From NCBI GenBank assembly GCA_938030835.1, contig CALHID010000128.1, positions 1 through 28,924 on the forward strand: a stretch of DNA of 28,924 nt, written 5' to 3'. The stretch's first letter is position 1; each line of letters begins with the position of its first letter. Source of the DNA: an uncultured Actinomyces sp. GTDB taxonomy: Bacteria; Actinomycetota; Actinomycetes; Actinomycetales; Actinomycetaceae. A model generated the notes under the pieces. The model did not search any database, was not told where the DNA came from, and was given only the letters and a program-made list of their open reading frames with translations. Below, in pieces: positions 16,382-24,627 of the stretch. The position numbers and the translations under genes are program-made.

Positions 16382-17103
16382 GCCTTGCAACCTTGAGGGC
16401 CTCGGACCTGCAGATCGCGGGTCTGAGCCCCATGTCCAGCGTGGACTGGCCGGGGAAATTTGTGGCGACGGTATTCGCTCAAGGGTGTCCCTGGGCATGC
16501 CCGTACTGTCATAATCAGGCGATCATCGATCCGAAAATTCCCGGAGTTGTGTCCTGGGAGAAAGTTGAGGATCTGCTGGGCCGTCGAGTTGGTCTGCTGG
16601 ACGGGGTGGTCTTCTCCGGTGGCGAGGCCACCCGCCAGTTGGCCCTTCTGCCGGCCATGCAGCGCGTGCGCGATTTGGGTTTCGAGGTCGGTCTGCACAC
16701 CGCAGGCCCCTATCCTTCGCGTCTTCGTGAGATTTTGCGTTCCGACCTGGTTGATTGGGTGGGCATTGACATTAAAGCAATGTCGGGTCCCGCGTACGAG
16801 GCCGTGGCCGGGCGTCCCAACGCGGGTCCAAAAGCCTGGGAGAGCTTGGGCGAGGTGCTGGATTCGGGTGTTGCCTATGAGGTTCGCCTGACGGTGTATC
16901 CGGATGGTCCTTCCGATGCGCGCGAGGTTGCCTTGTGCGTCAAGGACTTGGGTGCAACGCATTTTGCACTTCAGCAGGCGCGCGCCATGGGCACTGCGGA
17001 AGGTTTCAATGCGGGGGACCGCGCGTGGGATATGGAAGTCGAGGCGATGGCTGAAGACATCAAGAAACTTGGGTTTGAATCCTTTGAATTCAGGCCTGCA
17101 TAA
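16378..17103 (+). CDS. nrdG: anaerobic ribonucleotide reductase activase (radical SAM)
   Basis: The 241-residue radical SAM protein has the CxxxCxxC cluster motif as CPWACPYC (Cys37, Cys41, Cys44) and the VVFSGGEAT glycine-rich SAM-binding motif. It uses a [4Fe-4S] cluster and SAM to form the glycyl radical on NrdD. The ATG overlaps the nrdD stop, so the two are translated together. Its length suits the longer 'anaerobic RNR-activating protein' type found in actinobacteria and clostridia rather than the roughly 155-residue E. coli NrdG. Confidence 0.95.
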   Translation: MSLATLRASDLQIAGLSPMSSVDWPGKFVATVFAQGCPWACPYCHNQAIIDPKIPGVVSWEKVEDLLGRRVGLLDGVVFSGGEATRQLALLPAMQRVRDLGFEVGLHTAGPYPSRLREILRSDLVDWVGIDIKAMSGPAYEAVAGRPNAGPKAWESLGEVLDSGVAYEVRLTVYPDGPSDAREVALCVKDLGATHFALQQARAMGTAEGFNAGDRAWDMEVEAMAEDIKKLGFESFEFRPA

Positions 17104-17199
17104 AACAACGTGCTCGGCGACTCTGTGTTTGGGGGAGCGTCGAGTGTGTGAGCGGCCGCAATGCGCGCTGAAGTGGGGTTGAGCGTGCGGTGCCGCAGC

Positions 17200-17235
17200 G
17201 TTGCCGGGAGTGCTTTAAGCTGCACTCCCGGCAAC
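17200..17235 (+). terminator. strong hairpin terminator after nrdDG
   Basis: GTTGCCGGGAGTGC and its exact complement (17200-17213, 17222-17235) form a 14-bp stem with an 8-nt loop, about 96 bp after the nrdG stop. There is no T-tract, as in many actinobacterial I-shaped terminators. Confidence 0.65.
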
Positions 17236-17303
17236 TGCTATGCGCGAGAGCTGGGAATAGAATTGACCCAGATTTATTCCCGTCACACCCCAAAGGAATC
17301 CTT

Positions 17304-17693
17304 ATGAACCTTGTTGCGATGGTTTTCGCTATTTTTGCCGCCCTGCTTCATGTTTTTATTTTCTATATGGAGTCGATTTCGTGGACTTCTGAAAAGACGC
17401 GTTCAACCTTTGGAATGAGTGAAGAAGCCGCTGAAAACACAAAGGAAATGGCTTTCAACCAAGGTTTCTACAATTTGTTCTTGGCTATTGAGGTCTTCGC
17501 TGGTGTGGGCCTGTATCTAGCCGGTGCGCAGGGAGTTGGCCTGGCGCTCATGCTCTTTGGTGCTGGTTCCATGCTTGCCGCTGCCTTGCTTCTCTTCATT
17601 ACCTCGCCAGATAAACGAAGCGCAGCTATCAAGCAGGGAACACTTCCGTTGATTGCTGTTATCGCCCTAATTGCGACAATGGCTCTCTACTAA
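17304..17693 (+). CDS. DUF1304-family small membrane protein
   Basis: The 129-residue protein has four predicted helices (near 4-24, 53-72, 76-96 and 109-128) and the conserved DUF1304 features: HVFIFYMESISW, TRSTFGMS, and AFNQGFYNLFLA. It starts at ATG 17304 after AAAGGA at proper spacing. It is monocistronic, with a terminator upstream and about 50 bp before the next gene. The family has no established function. Longer versions starting upstream would run through the hairpin and are not credible. Confidence 0.88.
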   Translation: MNLVAMVFAIFAALLHVFIFYMESISWTSEKTRSTFGMSEEAAENTKEMAFNQGFYNLFLAIEVFAGVGLYLAGAQGVGLALMLFGAGSMLAAALLLFITSPDKRSAAIKQGTLPLIAVIALIATMALY

Positions 17694-17746
17694 AAAATTT
17701 GGCCTAATTCGTGCGCAAAGTGCCATTCGTGAAGTAGGTTAGTCCT

Positions 17747-18340
17747 GTGAGTGCACCACAACCCCAACTGTCCCGCCGCGAACTCTATCGCCGCGAACGC
17801 CAGCTTAAGCAGAATTCGGTCTTCTCGATCGTTGTTTCGGTGATGGCTGGACTCAGTGTCCTCAGCCTTTTGGTGCTCTCGGGAATTCTTCCCATCCCCT
17901 TCCTTAACGGCTTCTCCGCAAAAGTTAAGTACGCCTCGACGGGGGATATCCCCTGCCCCAGCGAGGAAACTCAGCCTCTGGCTACGTCCTCGATCAAGGT
18001 GCAGGTTTTCAATACGACATCGCGCTCAGGTGTCGCGCGCGATGCGTCAGACATGCTCAAGAACGTGGGCTTCCAGGTGGCAGATCCTTCGAATTCCTCG
18101 CCTGAATACGCGGGTTCTGCTCAGATTCAAGCAGGTCCCCAGTCTGTTGATGCGGCCTACACCGTCGCGCGCTTCTTCCCCTCATCGCGAGTAACCCTGA
18201 CCGAAAACACCGAGCCGGGAGTGACGGTTCTTCTGGGCTCGCTCTACAACGGTGCCTTGACCGCTGAGGATCTGCAGCGCGTTCAAGAAAACCACGATGA
18301 CCTTAAAGGCCCCAGCACCTGCTTGGCACTGCGGAAATAG
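17747..18340 (+). CDS. LytR_C domain membrane-anchored protein
   Basis: The 197-residue protein has a basic cytoplasmic N-terminus (RRELYRRERQLKQ), one membrane helix (about 27-50) and an exported domain. The exported part contains IKVQVFNTTSRSGVARDASDMLKNVGFQV and VTVLLGSLY, the LytR_C fold found at the end of LytR-CpsA-Psr cell-wall ligases but standing alone here. Such single-domain proteins are common in actinobacteria and are thought to act at the envelope. GTG 17747 has a moderate TAGGT upstream. It converges on the TetR gene with a 28-bp gap. Confidence 0.85.
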   Translation: MSAPQPQLSRRELYRRERQLKQNSVFSIVVSVMAGLSVLSLLVLSGILPIPFLNGFSAKVKYASTGDIPCPSEETQPLATSSIKVQVFNTTSRSGVARDASDMLKNVGFQVADPSNSSPEYAGSAQIQAGPQSVDAAYTVARFFPSSRVTLTENTEPGVTVLLGSLYNGALTAEDLQRVQENHDDLKGPSTCLALRK

Positions 18341-18368
18341 GCTCAGTTTCACCCCGCAGCTGGTGGGT

Positions 18369-18923
18369 TTAGAAGTGTGCCTGAGAAACGTCGGGTAGCG
18401 AATCCAAGTACGCCAACGCAGCCGTGATCAGTGCGCGACGTTCCTGGCTGGTGAGATCGTAGGAATTGATGTGGTCGTGCACCCACAGGCCGTCGGCAAT
18501 GATGTACAGCAGGTAGATATCTGGATCGGCCAAAATCTCTTCGCGAGGAAGCAACCAGGGACCTAAGATCTCATCCCAGACTTCAGCACCCTCTTCGCGC
18601 GTGTGAGTATCGAGTGCCAAAAGAAGGTCTGCGCGGGTTGCACTTTGTGAGAGTACTTCGACGACGGCGCGTAGACGTTCGCGGGCGGAGAGTTCCTCGG
18701 GAGGGGCTCCCGCGGCCTCGAGAAGGCTTGCCCTCCATGACGAGGCCAAGTGCTCGTTGAGCGCCAAAAGTAGCGCAGTGCGGGAGGGGAAGTGGTAGAG
18801 AAGGCCGGATTTCGACATTCCCGAGGCCTTCGCGAGGGACTCGTAGGTCAGTGCGTCCAAGCTCTTCTTGTCGATAATTTCCAAGGCGGCCTGGATGAGC
18901 TGCGATTTTTTACTCGTGCGCAT
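18369..18923 (-). CDS. TetR/AcrR-family regulator of the adjacent MFS exporter
   Basis: The 184-residue protein has the TetR N-terminal helix-turn-helix: IIDKKSLDALTYESLAKASGMSKSGLLYHFPSR (about 17-49). A helical ligand-binding domain follows, containing LADPDIYLLYIIADGLWVHD. The ATG lies inside the end of the exporter gene, 14 bp before its stop, with AAGGAG seven bases upstream, so the regulator is made with the pump and probably represses it. The likely operator is upstream of the pump at 20397-20414. The ligand is unknown. Confidence 0.9.
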   Translation of the reverse strand: MRTSKKSQLIQAALEIIDKKSLDALTYESLAKASGMSKSGLLYHFPSRTALLLALNEHLASSWRASLLEAAGAPPEELSARERLRAVVEVLSQSATRADLLLALDTHTREEGAEVWDEILGPWLLPREEILADPDIYLLYIIADGLWVHDHINSYDLTSQERRALITAALAYLDSLPDVSQAHF

Positions 18924-20373
18924 ACTTGGTCTCCTTCGGATTGTCTTTGAGGAGCACGGCTGTTGCGATTGCAGCGCTCAGGGCAACTGCGATCGCAATG
19001 GATAGTGTCCACGTATAGGCGGTATCGATGGCGTTTGCAGCCATGGGTGCAAGGACTGGGTCATGGGCGGAAGCATCCATGTTGTGGGCGACTTCGGGAG
19101 CCGCATTGAGAGTGTAAAACAGCGACATCAGTGAACCCAAGACCGCCACCGAAAGCATCGTTCCAAACTCGTAGGAAACCGATTCGATTGCCGAGGCCAT
19201 GCCGGTCCGGCGGGCTGGGGCTGAACCGATGATTGCAGTTGAGGTGACGCTCATAGCCAGGCCAGTTCCCGTACCTAGGAGTGCGAGCGCGATCATGAAG
19301 ATGAGGAAGAGGTTTTCCTTGATAGCGATAATCGCGATGATTCCGGCGATGCTTGCAATGACATAGCCGCCTGAAATGACGGTTCTAAATCCCAAGCGAT
19401 CGACGTAGCGGCCGCCCAAGATAGCGCCCGGGAATGCTGCTACAGCAACGACGCCTGTGACAAGGCCAGCTTGGAGCGGAGTAAAACCAGCCGAGAGTTG
19501 GAAACGTTGCGTGGTCAGGATTTCCATCCCAGAGACGACAAACATGCCGAGGAATGCGCCCAGAAAGCCCGCTGTGAAGAGGCGGCTGCGGAAGACATCA
19601 AGGGTCAGAAGTGGAACGTCAAGGTAACGCTGACGATGGATGAAGAGCAGCATGCCGATGATGAATAGGACGATGCCGGTCGCGACAAGGGTCGTATCGA
19701 TAGGTGCATGAGCAAGGTTTTCGATTGTGAGAACTAGGCCGACCATGGTGATCATCGCGTAGAGGGAGGACATGAAGTCCCAGCTGCGTTTGGGGTTGGG
19801 GTAATTGTCAGGTGCAAGAAGGTAAGTGCTGACCAAGGCGATGATGACGATGGGAATGTTGATCAGGAAGACCGCTCCCCACCACGTGTGAGTGAGAAGG
19901 AAGCCGCCCAAGAGTGGGCCGACGGCCGAACCGACGGTTGCTACCGATCCCCAGATACCAATGGCGGTGTTGCGCTCGCGGGGTTCAAGGAAGGTCTGGC
20001 GGATGAGCGCAAGGGTTGAAGGCATGAGGACCGCAGCACCTGCGCCAAGGAATCCTCGTGCAGCGATCAGGATCGCGACGTTTGGCGCGAATGCCGCGGC
20101 AGTGGATGCGAGACCGAAGATTGCGAGTCCGACCTCGAACATGCGTCGGTGTCCGATCTTGTCTCCCAGGGTTCCGGTTCCCAATAGAAGGCCGGCCAGA
20201 ACCAGAGGGTAGGCGTTGATGATCCACAAGCCTTGCTGATGGGTCGTGTGGAGTTCAGATCGAAGGGTAGGAAGAGCGACGTAGAGGATGGAATTATCGG
20301 CTGCAACAATGAACAGCCCCAGTGAAATCACAAGAAGAAATGCCCATCGAGTCCGTGTCGATTCAGTGCGCAT
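18910..20373 (-). CDS. MFS multidrug exporter, DHA2 (QacA/EmrB-like) 14-helix type
   Basis: The 487-residue protein has about 14 membrane helices. It has the DHA2 signatures: AADNSILYVALPTL in helix 1, motif A as GDKIGHRRMF, and motif C-like GSAVGPLLGGFL. It resembles QacA/SmvA proton-driven exporters of cationic drugs. The start ATG 20373 has a poor ribosome-binding site. It forms an operon with the TetR gene that overlaps its 3' end, which points to substrate-induced derepression. The exported compound cannot be read from sequence; antiseptics, dyes or a metabolite are all possible. Confidence 0.92.
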   Translation of the reverse strand: MRTESTRTRWAFLLVISLGLFIVAADNSILYVALPTLRSELHTTHQQGLWIINAYPLVLAGLLLGTGTLGDKIGHRRMFEVGLAIFGLASTAAAFAPNVAILIAARGFLGAGAAVLMPSTLALIRQTFLEPRERNTAIGIWGSVATVGSAVGPLLGGFLLTHTWWGAVFLINIPIVIIALVSTYLLAPDNYPNPKRSWDFMSSLYAMITMVGLVLTIENLAHAPIDTTLVATGIVLFIIGMLLFIHRQRYLDVPLLTLDVFRSRLFTAGFLGAFLGMFVVSGMEILTTQRFQLSAGFTPLQAGLVTGVVAVAAFPGAILGGRYVDRLGFRTVISGGYVIASIAGIIAIIAIKENLFLIFMIALALLGTGTGLAMSVTSTAIIGSAPARRTGMASAIESVSYEFGTMLSVAVLGSLMSLFYTLNAAPEVAHNMDASAHDPVLAPMAANAIDTAYTWTLSIAIAVALSAAIATAVLLKDNPKETKYAHE

Positions 20374-20396
20374 GAGCAGATGTTAGCACATAACTG

Positions 20397-20414
20397 TAAC
20401 GGACATCCGGTTTA
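20397..20414. promoter_or_regulatory. candidate TetR operator
   Basis: TAACGGACATCCGGTTTA lies 24 bp upstream of the exporter start and has TAA/TTA ends with a CGGA-CA-TCCG-type inner inverted repeat. Position fits autoregulation by the TetR protein. The symmetry is imperfect. Confidence 0.35.
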
Positions 20415-20475
20415 GTATGTGAGCTGTCCTCACCGTGAAATGGTTGGAATTAAGCGGAAATAGGGTAAATGCCAA

Positions 20476-20505
20476 GGCCGGGGTGTCCTTTCGGACACCC
20501 CGGCC
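20476..20505 (-). terminator. terminator of the NCS2 permease gene
   Basis: A perfect 13-bp stem, GGCCGGGGTGTCC with its complement, has a 4-nt loop. It lies 18 bp after the permease stop on the minus strand. A TT-GGCATTT stretch follows. Confidence 0.85.
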
Positions 20506-20522
20506 ACAGTGATCAGAAACGA

Positions 20523-21890
20523 TCAGGCTTGAGTGGAGCGATGCCGTGAAGCGTAGGGTTCGCTCTCGAGTTCGGATCCTGCCGGAGCCGAAGCGGGCGA
20601 AGCCTGCTCGAGGTTGGTTCCACGCAGCTTCGAAATGCCGCGCATGCCGTGGTAGACGATGATCGCGGCGGCGGTGCCCAGGGCGATGCCACCGAAGGTC
20701 ATGCCGCTGATGTTCCAGGTGAAGTCGGCGATTGCGACAATCAGAGCGATAGCAGCGGTATTGAGGTTGACTGGGTTGGAGAAGTCAACGCGGTTCTGGA
20801 CCCAGATTCGAACGCCGAGCATGCCGATCATGCCGTAGAGGACGGTACCAGCGCCACCGAGGACACCGGAGGGAATCGTTGCGATGAGCGCACCGAACTT
20901 CGGCATAAGCGAGAGCAGGAAGGCACAGCACGCTGCGACCAGGTAGGCAGCCGTCGAGTAGACGCGGGTTGCTGCCATAACGCCGATGTTTTCGGCGTAG
21001 GTCGTTGTACCGGAACCACCGCCCGCACCGGCGAGCATGGTGGAAAGACCATCAGCGAAGAGCGCGCGACCCGTCAGGTCATCGAGGTTTTCACCGGTCA
21101 TTGCGGAAACCGACTTCACGTGGCCGACGTTTTCGGCGATGAGGACGAAGACCACGGGGATGAAGAGACCCAGGGTGGAGACGGAGAAGGAGGGAGTGTG
21201 GAATTGCGGAAGACCGAACCAAGCGGCCTCGCGAACGCTGTCGAAGTTCACCTCGTGCTGGATGACTGCGGCAATGTAACCGATGAGCACGCCGAAGAGG
21301 ATCGAGAGGCGGCCGATGATTCCCTTGAACAGAACCGTGATCAAGCAGATGGAGATGATTGTGACAACTGCGGTGATGGGGCCGGTCTTCACCCAGTTCC
21401 ATGCGGCGGGTGCAAGGTTCAGGCCGATGAGGGCAACGATTGCGCCTGTAACGGTCGGGGGCATGATCGCATCGATCCAGCGAACACCTGCGAAGTGAAC
21501 GATGATGCCGACAAGAGCCAGGGTTGCGCCGGTGGCGATGATTCCGCCAAGTGCGAAGCTCGGGCCAAGTTCCTTAGTTCCAGAGACCGCCAAGATCGGC
21601 GAAATTAAAGCGAAGGACGACCCCAAATAACTTGGGAGTCGTCCTGCAGTGATAAGGAAGAAGAGGAGCGTTCCAATTGCCGAGAAGAACAATGTCGTTG
21701 ACGGTGGGAAACCGGTGAGCAATGGAACCAAAAAAGTTGCCCCGAACATTGCAACGACGTGTTGTGCGCCAATTCCAATTGTTCGAGGCCAAGAAAGACG
21801 TTCGCCGGGAAGAACTACGTCCCCGGGAGCAATACTGGTGCCATCGCCATGAAGTTTCCAGCGGAAGAATCCTGATTGTGCAACAGACAT
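20523..21890 (-). CDS. uraA: uracil/xanthine permease, NCS2 (UraA) family
   Basis: The 455-residue protein has the 14-helix NCS2 layout. Typical features are the QHVVAMFGATFLVPLL helix-1 region, VFVLIAENVGHVKS with the family's conserved Glu, and GGSGTTTYAENIGVMA with the second conserved Glu. UraA-type members import uracil with protons. The C-terminal tail (about 425-455) is polar and Ser/Glu-rich. ATG 21890 is preceded by GGAG about ten bases upstream. It is monocistronic, with its own terminator at 20476. Uracil is the likeliest substrate because the N-terminal half resembles UraA, but xanthine cannot be excluded. No PyrR-type attenuator is visible in the leader. Confidence 0.9.
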   Translation of the reverse strand: MSVAQSGFFRWKLHGDGTSIAPGDVVLPGERLSWPRTIGIGAQHVVAMFGATFLVPLLTGFPPSTTLFFSAIGTLLFFLITAGRLPSYLGSSFALISPILAVSGTKELGPSFALGGIIATGATLALVGIIVHFAGVRWIDAIMPPTVTGAIVALIGLNLAPAAWNWVKTGPITAVVTIISICLITVLFKGIIGRLSILFGVLIGYIAAVIQHEVNFDSVREAAWFGLPQFHTPSFSVSTLGLFIPVVFVLIAENVGHVKSVSAMTGENLDDLTGRALFADGLSTMLAGAGGGSGTTTYAENIGVMAATRVYSTAAYLVAACCAFLLSLMPKFGALIATIPSGVLGGAGTVLYGMIGMLGVRIWVQNRVDFSNPVNLNTAAIALIVAIADFTWNISGMTFGGIALGTAAAIIVYHGMRGISKLRGTNLEQASPASAPAGSELESEPYASRHRSTQA

Positions 21891-22124
21891 GCTGCTATAT
21901 CTCCGATCAGTTAAAAGGTCTGGGCCGAAACCGGTCGGAACACCAGCATAGACCGAAATCTGAGTGTTGTGTGAAAATGCCCGCTATGTGGCGCCTCACA
22001 GGACGGCTTTACTTCGTTCGGTTGTGGCCTAATGCTGCGGTATTCACCTTGAAGGCATGAGATATGGCATGCTTGAGGAAGGAATCAATGTGTGTGTAGG
22101 TCGAAGGAGTATCGGAGGGTATTC

Positions 22125-22562
22125 ATGGCACTCAATCCCTATGCTCCCGGCGGTAGTGGGATCAGCGCGAGCAATGCTGCCAATGCAGCAACGGCCTCGA
22201 CCGTCCTGGACCCCTACGGACCAACTCCACACCTCGGGCAACCAAAGTCTGAACAACCGCAGAGCATGGTGTTCCCGGGCAGCGACGACACCTCGCTGCT
22301 TGATGTGTTTGCAAGCCCCGGTTACACCTCTCCCAAACCGCAGGTCAATACGATTGCAAATTTTGCGGCGTGGGTAAGCACGCTCTCACTATTCTTCCTT
22401 CCCGCGATTATCGCTGTGATTCTGGGAATCATTGGACTTGTCGGTTCGACGAGCATGAACGGTGTGGGACGTAGGGCATCGATTGCGGCAATTATCGCCG
22501 GAGTTATAGGGATTTCGATCTGGTTCCTGCTCTGGATGGTATTCTTCTGGCGCCCTTCGTGA
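22125..22562 (+). CDS. DUF4190-type small membrane protein
   Basis: The 145-residue protein has a Pro/Ser/Asn-rich cytoplasmic N-terminal half (MALNPYAPGGSGI) and two C-terminal helices. The first helix segment runs NFAAWVSTLSLFFLPAIIAVIL and GIIGLVGS; the second is SIAAIIAGVIGISIWFLLW. This is the DUF4190 pattern with a glycine turn between helices. ATG 22125 has GGAGGG five bases upstream; the frame extends upstream but without a better start. It stands alone between the divergent permease and the tRNA. The 234-bp gap upstream shows no feature I can name. The function is unknown. Confidence 0.8.
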   Translation: MALNPYAPGGSGISASNAANAATASTVLDPYGPTPHLGQPKSEQPQSMVFPGSDDTSLLDVFASPGYTSPKPQVNTIANFAAWVSTLSLFFLPAIIAVILGIIGLVGSTSMNGVGRRASIAAIIAGVIGISIWFLLWMVFFWRPS

Positions 22563-22569
22563 GGGATTC

Positions 22570-22588
22570 CACGCCGAAAGCTGGCGTG
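22570..22588 (+). terminator. possible terminator after DUF4190 gene
   Basis: CACGCC and GGCGTG (22570-22575, 22583-22588) pair around a 7-nt loop and are followed by AAAATTT. The stem is short. Confidence 0.35.
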
Positions 22589-22646
22589 AAAATTTCGTGA
22601 TTTCGACGAATTCCGCTAGCATTACGGGGTGCGTGTTTCACGCTCC

Positions 22647-22731
22647 GGAGGATTCGCCTAGTGGCCTATGGCGCACGCTTGGAAAGCGTGTTGGGTGCAA
22701 GCCCTCGGGGGTTCGAATCCCCCATCCTCCG
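22647..22731 (+). tRNA. tRNA-Ser(GGA)
   Basis: The 85-nt gene has acceptor strands GGAGGAT/ATCCTCC and an anticodon stem CACGC/GCGTG around loop TTGGAAA, giving anticodon GGA. It has the long variable arm of class II tRNAs and a T arm GGGGGTTCGAATCCCCC. Discriminator base is G and CCA is not encoded. The downstream integrase suggests that its 3' end is the integration target. Confidence 0.96.
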
Positions 22732-22739
22732 CGATATGC

Positions 22740-22770
22740 CCCCGGGATCTGTTGAGATTCCGGGGTTTTT
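22740..22770 (+). terminator. terminator of tRNA-Ser
   Basis: CCCCGGGATCT and AGATTCCGGGG pair with one G-U position around a 4-nt loop, followed by TTTTT (22766-22770). It lies 9 bp after the tRNA. Confidence 0.85.
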
Positions 22771-22815
22771 CGTTGCAATAACTAGTTTTCCTTGAGGTTC
22801 CCGGTCCTCTTAAAG

Positions 22816-22841
22816 TGGACAAGAATGGACAGAAATGGACA
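22816..22841. repeat. three TGGACA direct repeats at 10-bp pitch
   Basis: TGGACA occurs at 22816, 22826 and 22836, one per helical turn, within a short AT-rich segment before the integrase. Candidate arm-type sites for integrase or sites for an AlpA/Xis-like protein. Confidence 0.6.
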
Positions 22842-22842
22842 A

Positions 22843-22892
22843 CTGTACCTAGATATTTAGGTACAGTTTAGGTACGCTCCTGTCGTACCTAA
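22843..22892. promoter_or_regulatory. two back-to-back inverted repeats upstream of the integrase
   Basis: CTGTACCTA/TAGGTACAG (22843-22851, 22858-22866) and TTAGGTACG/CGTACCTAA (22868-22876, 22884-22892) place the motif TAGGTAC four times in 50 bp, just before the integrase start at 22912. They may be operators controlling the integrase or part of the attachment-site complex. Confidence 0.6.
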
Positions 22893-22911
22893 CCCCCGCC
22901 AGGAGCAGATC

Positions 22912-24066
22912 GTGCGACAGAAAGCCCCTCTTCCATCCGGTATTAGCCAGCGCTCGAACGGCAAGTACTGGGTGAGAATCAGCTACGAGGGCAGACAGGT
23001 CTCCGTAGGACTCTTCGACACACTCTCCGATGCGAAGGTTGCTCTCACCCTCGCTAAAGCAGACGCAGTCAAAGGCATGTTCGTTCCTCCGGCTGAAAAG
23101 CGTCGTGCAGCCCGAGAAAAAGCAGCCGCAGAAGCGGCCCGCACACTCACCCTCGGACAGTGGGCGCACGAATGGCTCGCCTCATTCGCAGGCCTCGTGG
23201 AAATCGGTCAACGATCCAAAGCCACCTACCGTGAGTATGAGAGCGTCCTCAGCCTTTACGTCCTCCCCGCGTGGGCAAAAACCCCGCTCTCACACATCAC
23301 ACCCGCAGATGTGGAAAAGCTCCTCGCCTCCATCCTGGCAAGGAAAGGCACGAAAACCCGCAACAAAGTCCTGCGCACTATCCGCCCCCTCTTCAACGCC
23401 GCAGTCGAACAAGGCGCGGGGGGCCTGGATAAATCTCCTGTGAAATCCAAGCCGCTAAAAGCAGTGGTCGACGAACGTACCACCGCCACACCCGAACAGG
23501 TGAAAGCCCTCGCTGACGCCATGCCCTCGCGTCTCGCCCTAAGCGTTTACCTGGCCGCCTGGTGTGCCCTCAGACAGGGTGAAGCGCTCGGCTTGCAGCG
23601 CCGTGATTTCATTGGCCTCGACACCCCTCAGCCTATGCTTCGCGTGGAACGCCAGTGGAATCAGAAAACCAACCCACCCGGCTACACCATTACCAAGGGC
23701 AAAGACGCGCGCACCATCTCAATTCCCACTAGCCTCGCCCCACTCATCCTCACCCACCTCGACCAATACGTCGGAGAAGACCCCGACGCCCCAGTTTTTG
23801 GATCCTCGATCCATCCGGGCCGCCCCACCTCGCAAACAGCCCACAACAAAGCCTGGAAAACCGCACGTGAAGCAACGGGCCTATCCACGCTCCACTTCCA
23901 CGACCTCAGACATACCGGCCTCACCCTCTATGCGCAGCAAGGCGCGACCGTGAAGGAAATTATGGAGCGCGGCGGCCACAAAGACATCGAAGTCGCCCTC
24001 CGCTACCAACACGCAGCCTCCGAGCGTGCTCGCGCGCTTGCGGATGCGCTACCCGTGCAGGTGTGA
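22912..24066 (+). CDS. int: tyrosine-type site-specific integrase
   Basis: The 384-residue recombinase has an N-terminal AP2-like arm-binding region (GKYWVRISYEGRQVSVGLFDT), a SAM-like core-binding domain (about 80-180) and a C-terminal catalytic domain. The catalytic residues are Arg221 in CALRQGEAL, His330/Arg333 in HFHDLRHT, His356 in GHKD and Tyr365 in LRYQH. It would insert and excise the element at the neighbouring tRNA-Ser. The start is GTG 22912 with AGGAG six bases upstream. Codon use (frequent CTC, GCC, ACC) differs mildly from the genes to the left, in keeping with transfer. It converges on the ImmA-type gene with a 45-bp gap. Confidence 0.95.
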   Translation: MRQKAPLPSGISQRSNGKYWVRISYEGRQVSVGLFDTLSDAKVALTLAKADAVKGMFVPPAEKRRAAREKAAAEAARTLTLGQWAHEWLASFAGLVEIGQRSKATYREYESVLSLYVLPAWAKTPLSHITPADVEKLLASILARKGTKTRNKVLRTIRPLFNAAVEQGAGGLDKSPVKSKPLKAVVDERTTATPEQVKALADAMPSRLALSVYLAAWCALRQGEALGLQRRDFIGLDTPQPMLRVERQWNQKTNPPGYTITKGKDARTISIPTSLAPLILTHLDQYVGEDPDAPVFGSSIHPGRPTSQTAHNKAWKTAREATGLSTLHFHDLRHTGLTLYAQQGATVKEIMERGGHKDIEVALRYQHAASERARALADALPVQV

Positions 24067-24111
24067 TCTTAGAGTGAAGGTTGTAGGGAAATGTTGTTTT
24101 TGAGCCGGAAT

Positions 24112-24507
24112 TTATATAGCTCGTTCCGCCCGATTCAAGAGGCGTTGCCACGCTTCGATGAGCCATGTGGGTAGATCGAGCTCTTCAGCAATCACCCCGG
24201 GTTCACATCCGTAGACCTCTTCGAGGCGTGCGTAAGTGGTGGGATTTATAAATCTGAGGGCAACTTTCTCGTTGATGAATTCCTCGACGTATTCGTCTTG
24301 GTGCCCCGCGTCTCCTCTGCGTGCGTGTTCGAGTTCGTGTGCGAGAGTACATGCCATACTCGCCACTGGCAGTCTCTTTTTGAGCCAAATCGTTTTCTGG
24401 CTCGGATCCCAGACTCCCTCTAGACCTGCCGGCAGGCGCATTTCCTGCACGCAGATTCCTTGTACCGCCGCCTCGGCACACAGTTCCTCAAAAGACGGTC
24501 TACTCAT
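24112..24507 (-). CDS. ImmA/IrrE-family metallopeptidase
   Basis: From ATG 24507 the product is 131 residues, with a zinc-protease motif HELEH at 57-61 (ACTLAHELEHARRGD) and downstream acidic residues in DEYVEEFINE, the ImmA/IrrE pattern. Such proteins cleave the XRE repressor of their element to allow induction. The repressor here is at 26018-26464, in the same direction but separated by the DUF4041 gene and a terminator. The ATG has no ribosome-binding site. GATACT (24515-24520 on the minus strand) is seven bases before it, so the mRNA is probably leaderless. The longer open frame from 24603 would cross the terminator hairpin and is rejected. Confidence 0.82.
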   Translation of the reverse strand: MSRPSFEELCAEAAVQGICVQEMRLPAGLEGVWDPSQKTIWLKKRLPVASMACTLAHELEHARRGDAGHQDEYVEEFINEKVALRFINPTTYARLEEVYGCEPGVIAEELDLPTWLIEAWQRLLNRAERAI

Positions 24508-24576
24508 ATGTGCAAGTATCCAGATGCTCAGGGCAGCTGAAACACTTTTGGTGATATCTGTGCCTGAGTCAACAAA

Positions 24577-24611
24577 TAATCGCCTTGACCCGTGGGGAAT
24601 CAAGGCGATTA
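24577..24611 (-). terminator. terminator after the DUF4041 gene
   Basis: TAATCGCCTTGA and TCAAGGCGATTA are exact complements (12 bp) around an 11-nt loop. On the minus strand it comes 17 bp after the DUF4041 stop and is followed by TTTGTT. Confidence 0.8.
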
Positions 24612-24627
24612 CGTACGTGCAGGATGT

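Noticed and set aside
20649..21608. Long open frame antisense to the uracil permease
   Set aside because: It is a composition shadow: Asp/Gly/Glu-rich without domains, and lies wholly inside a clear NCS2 gene.
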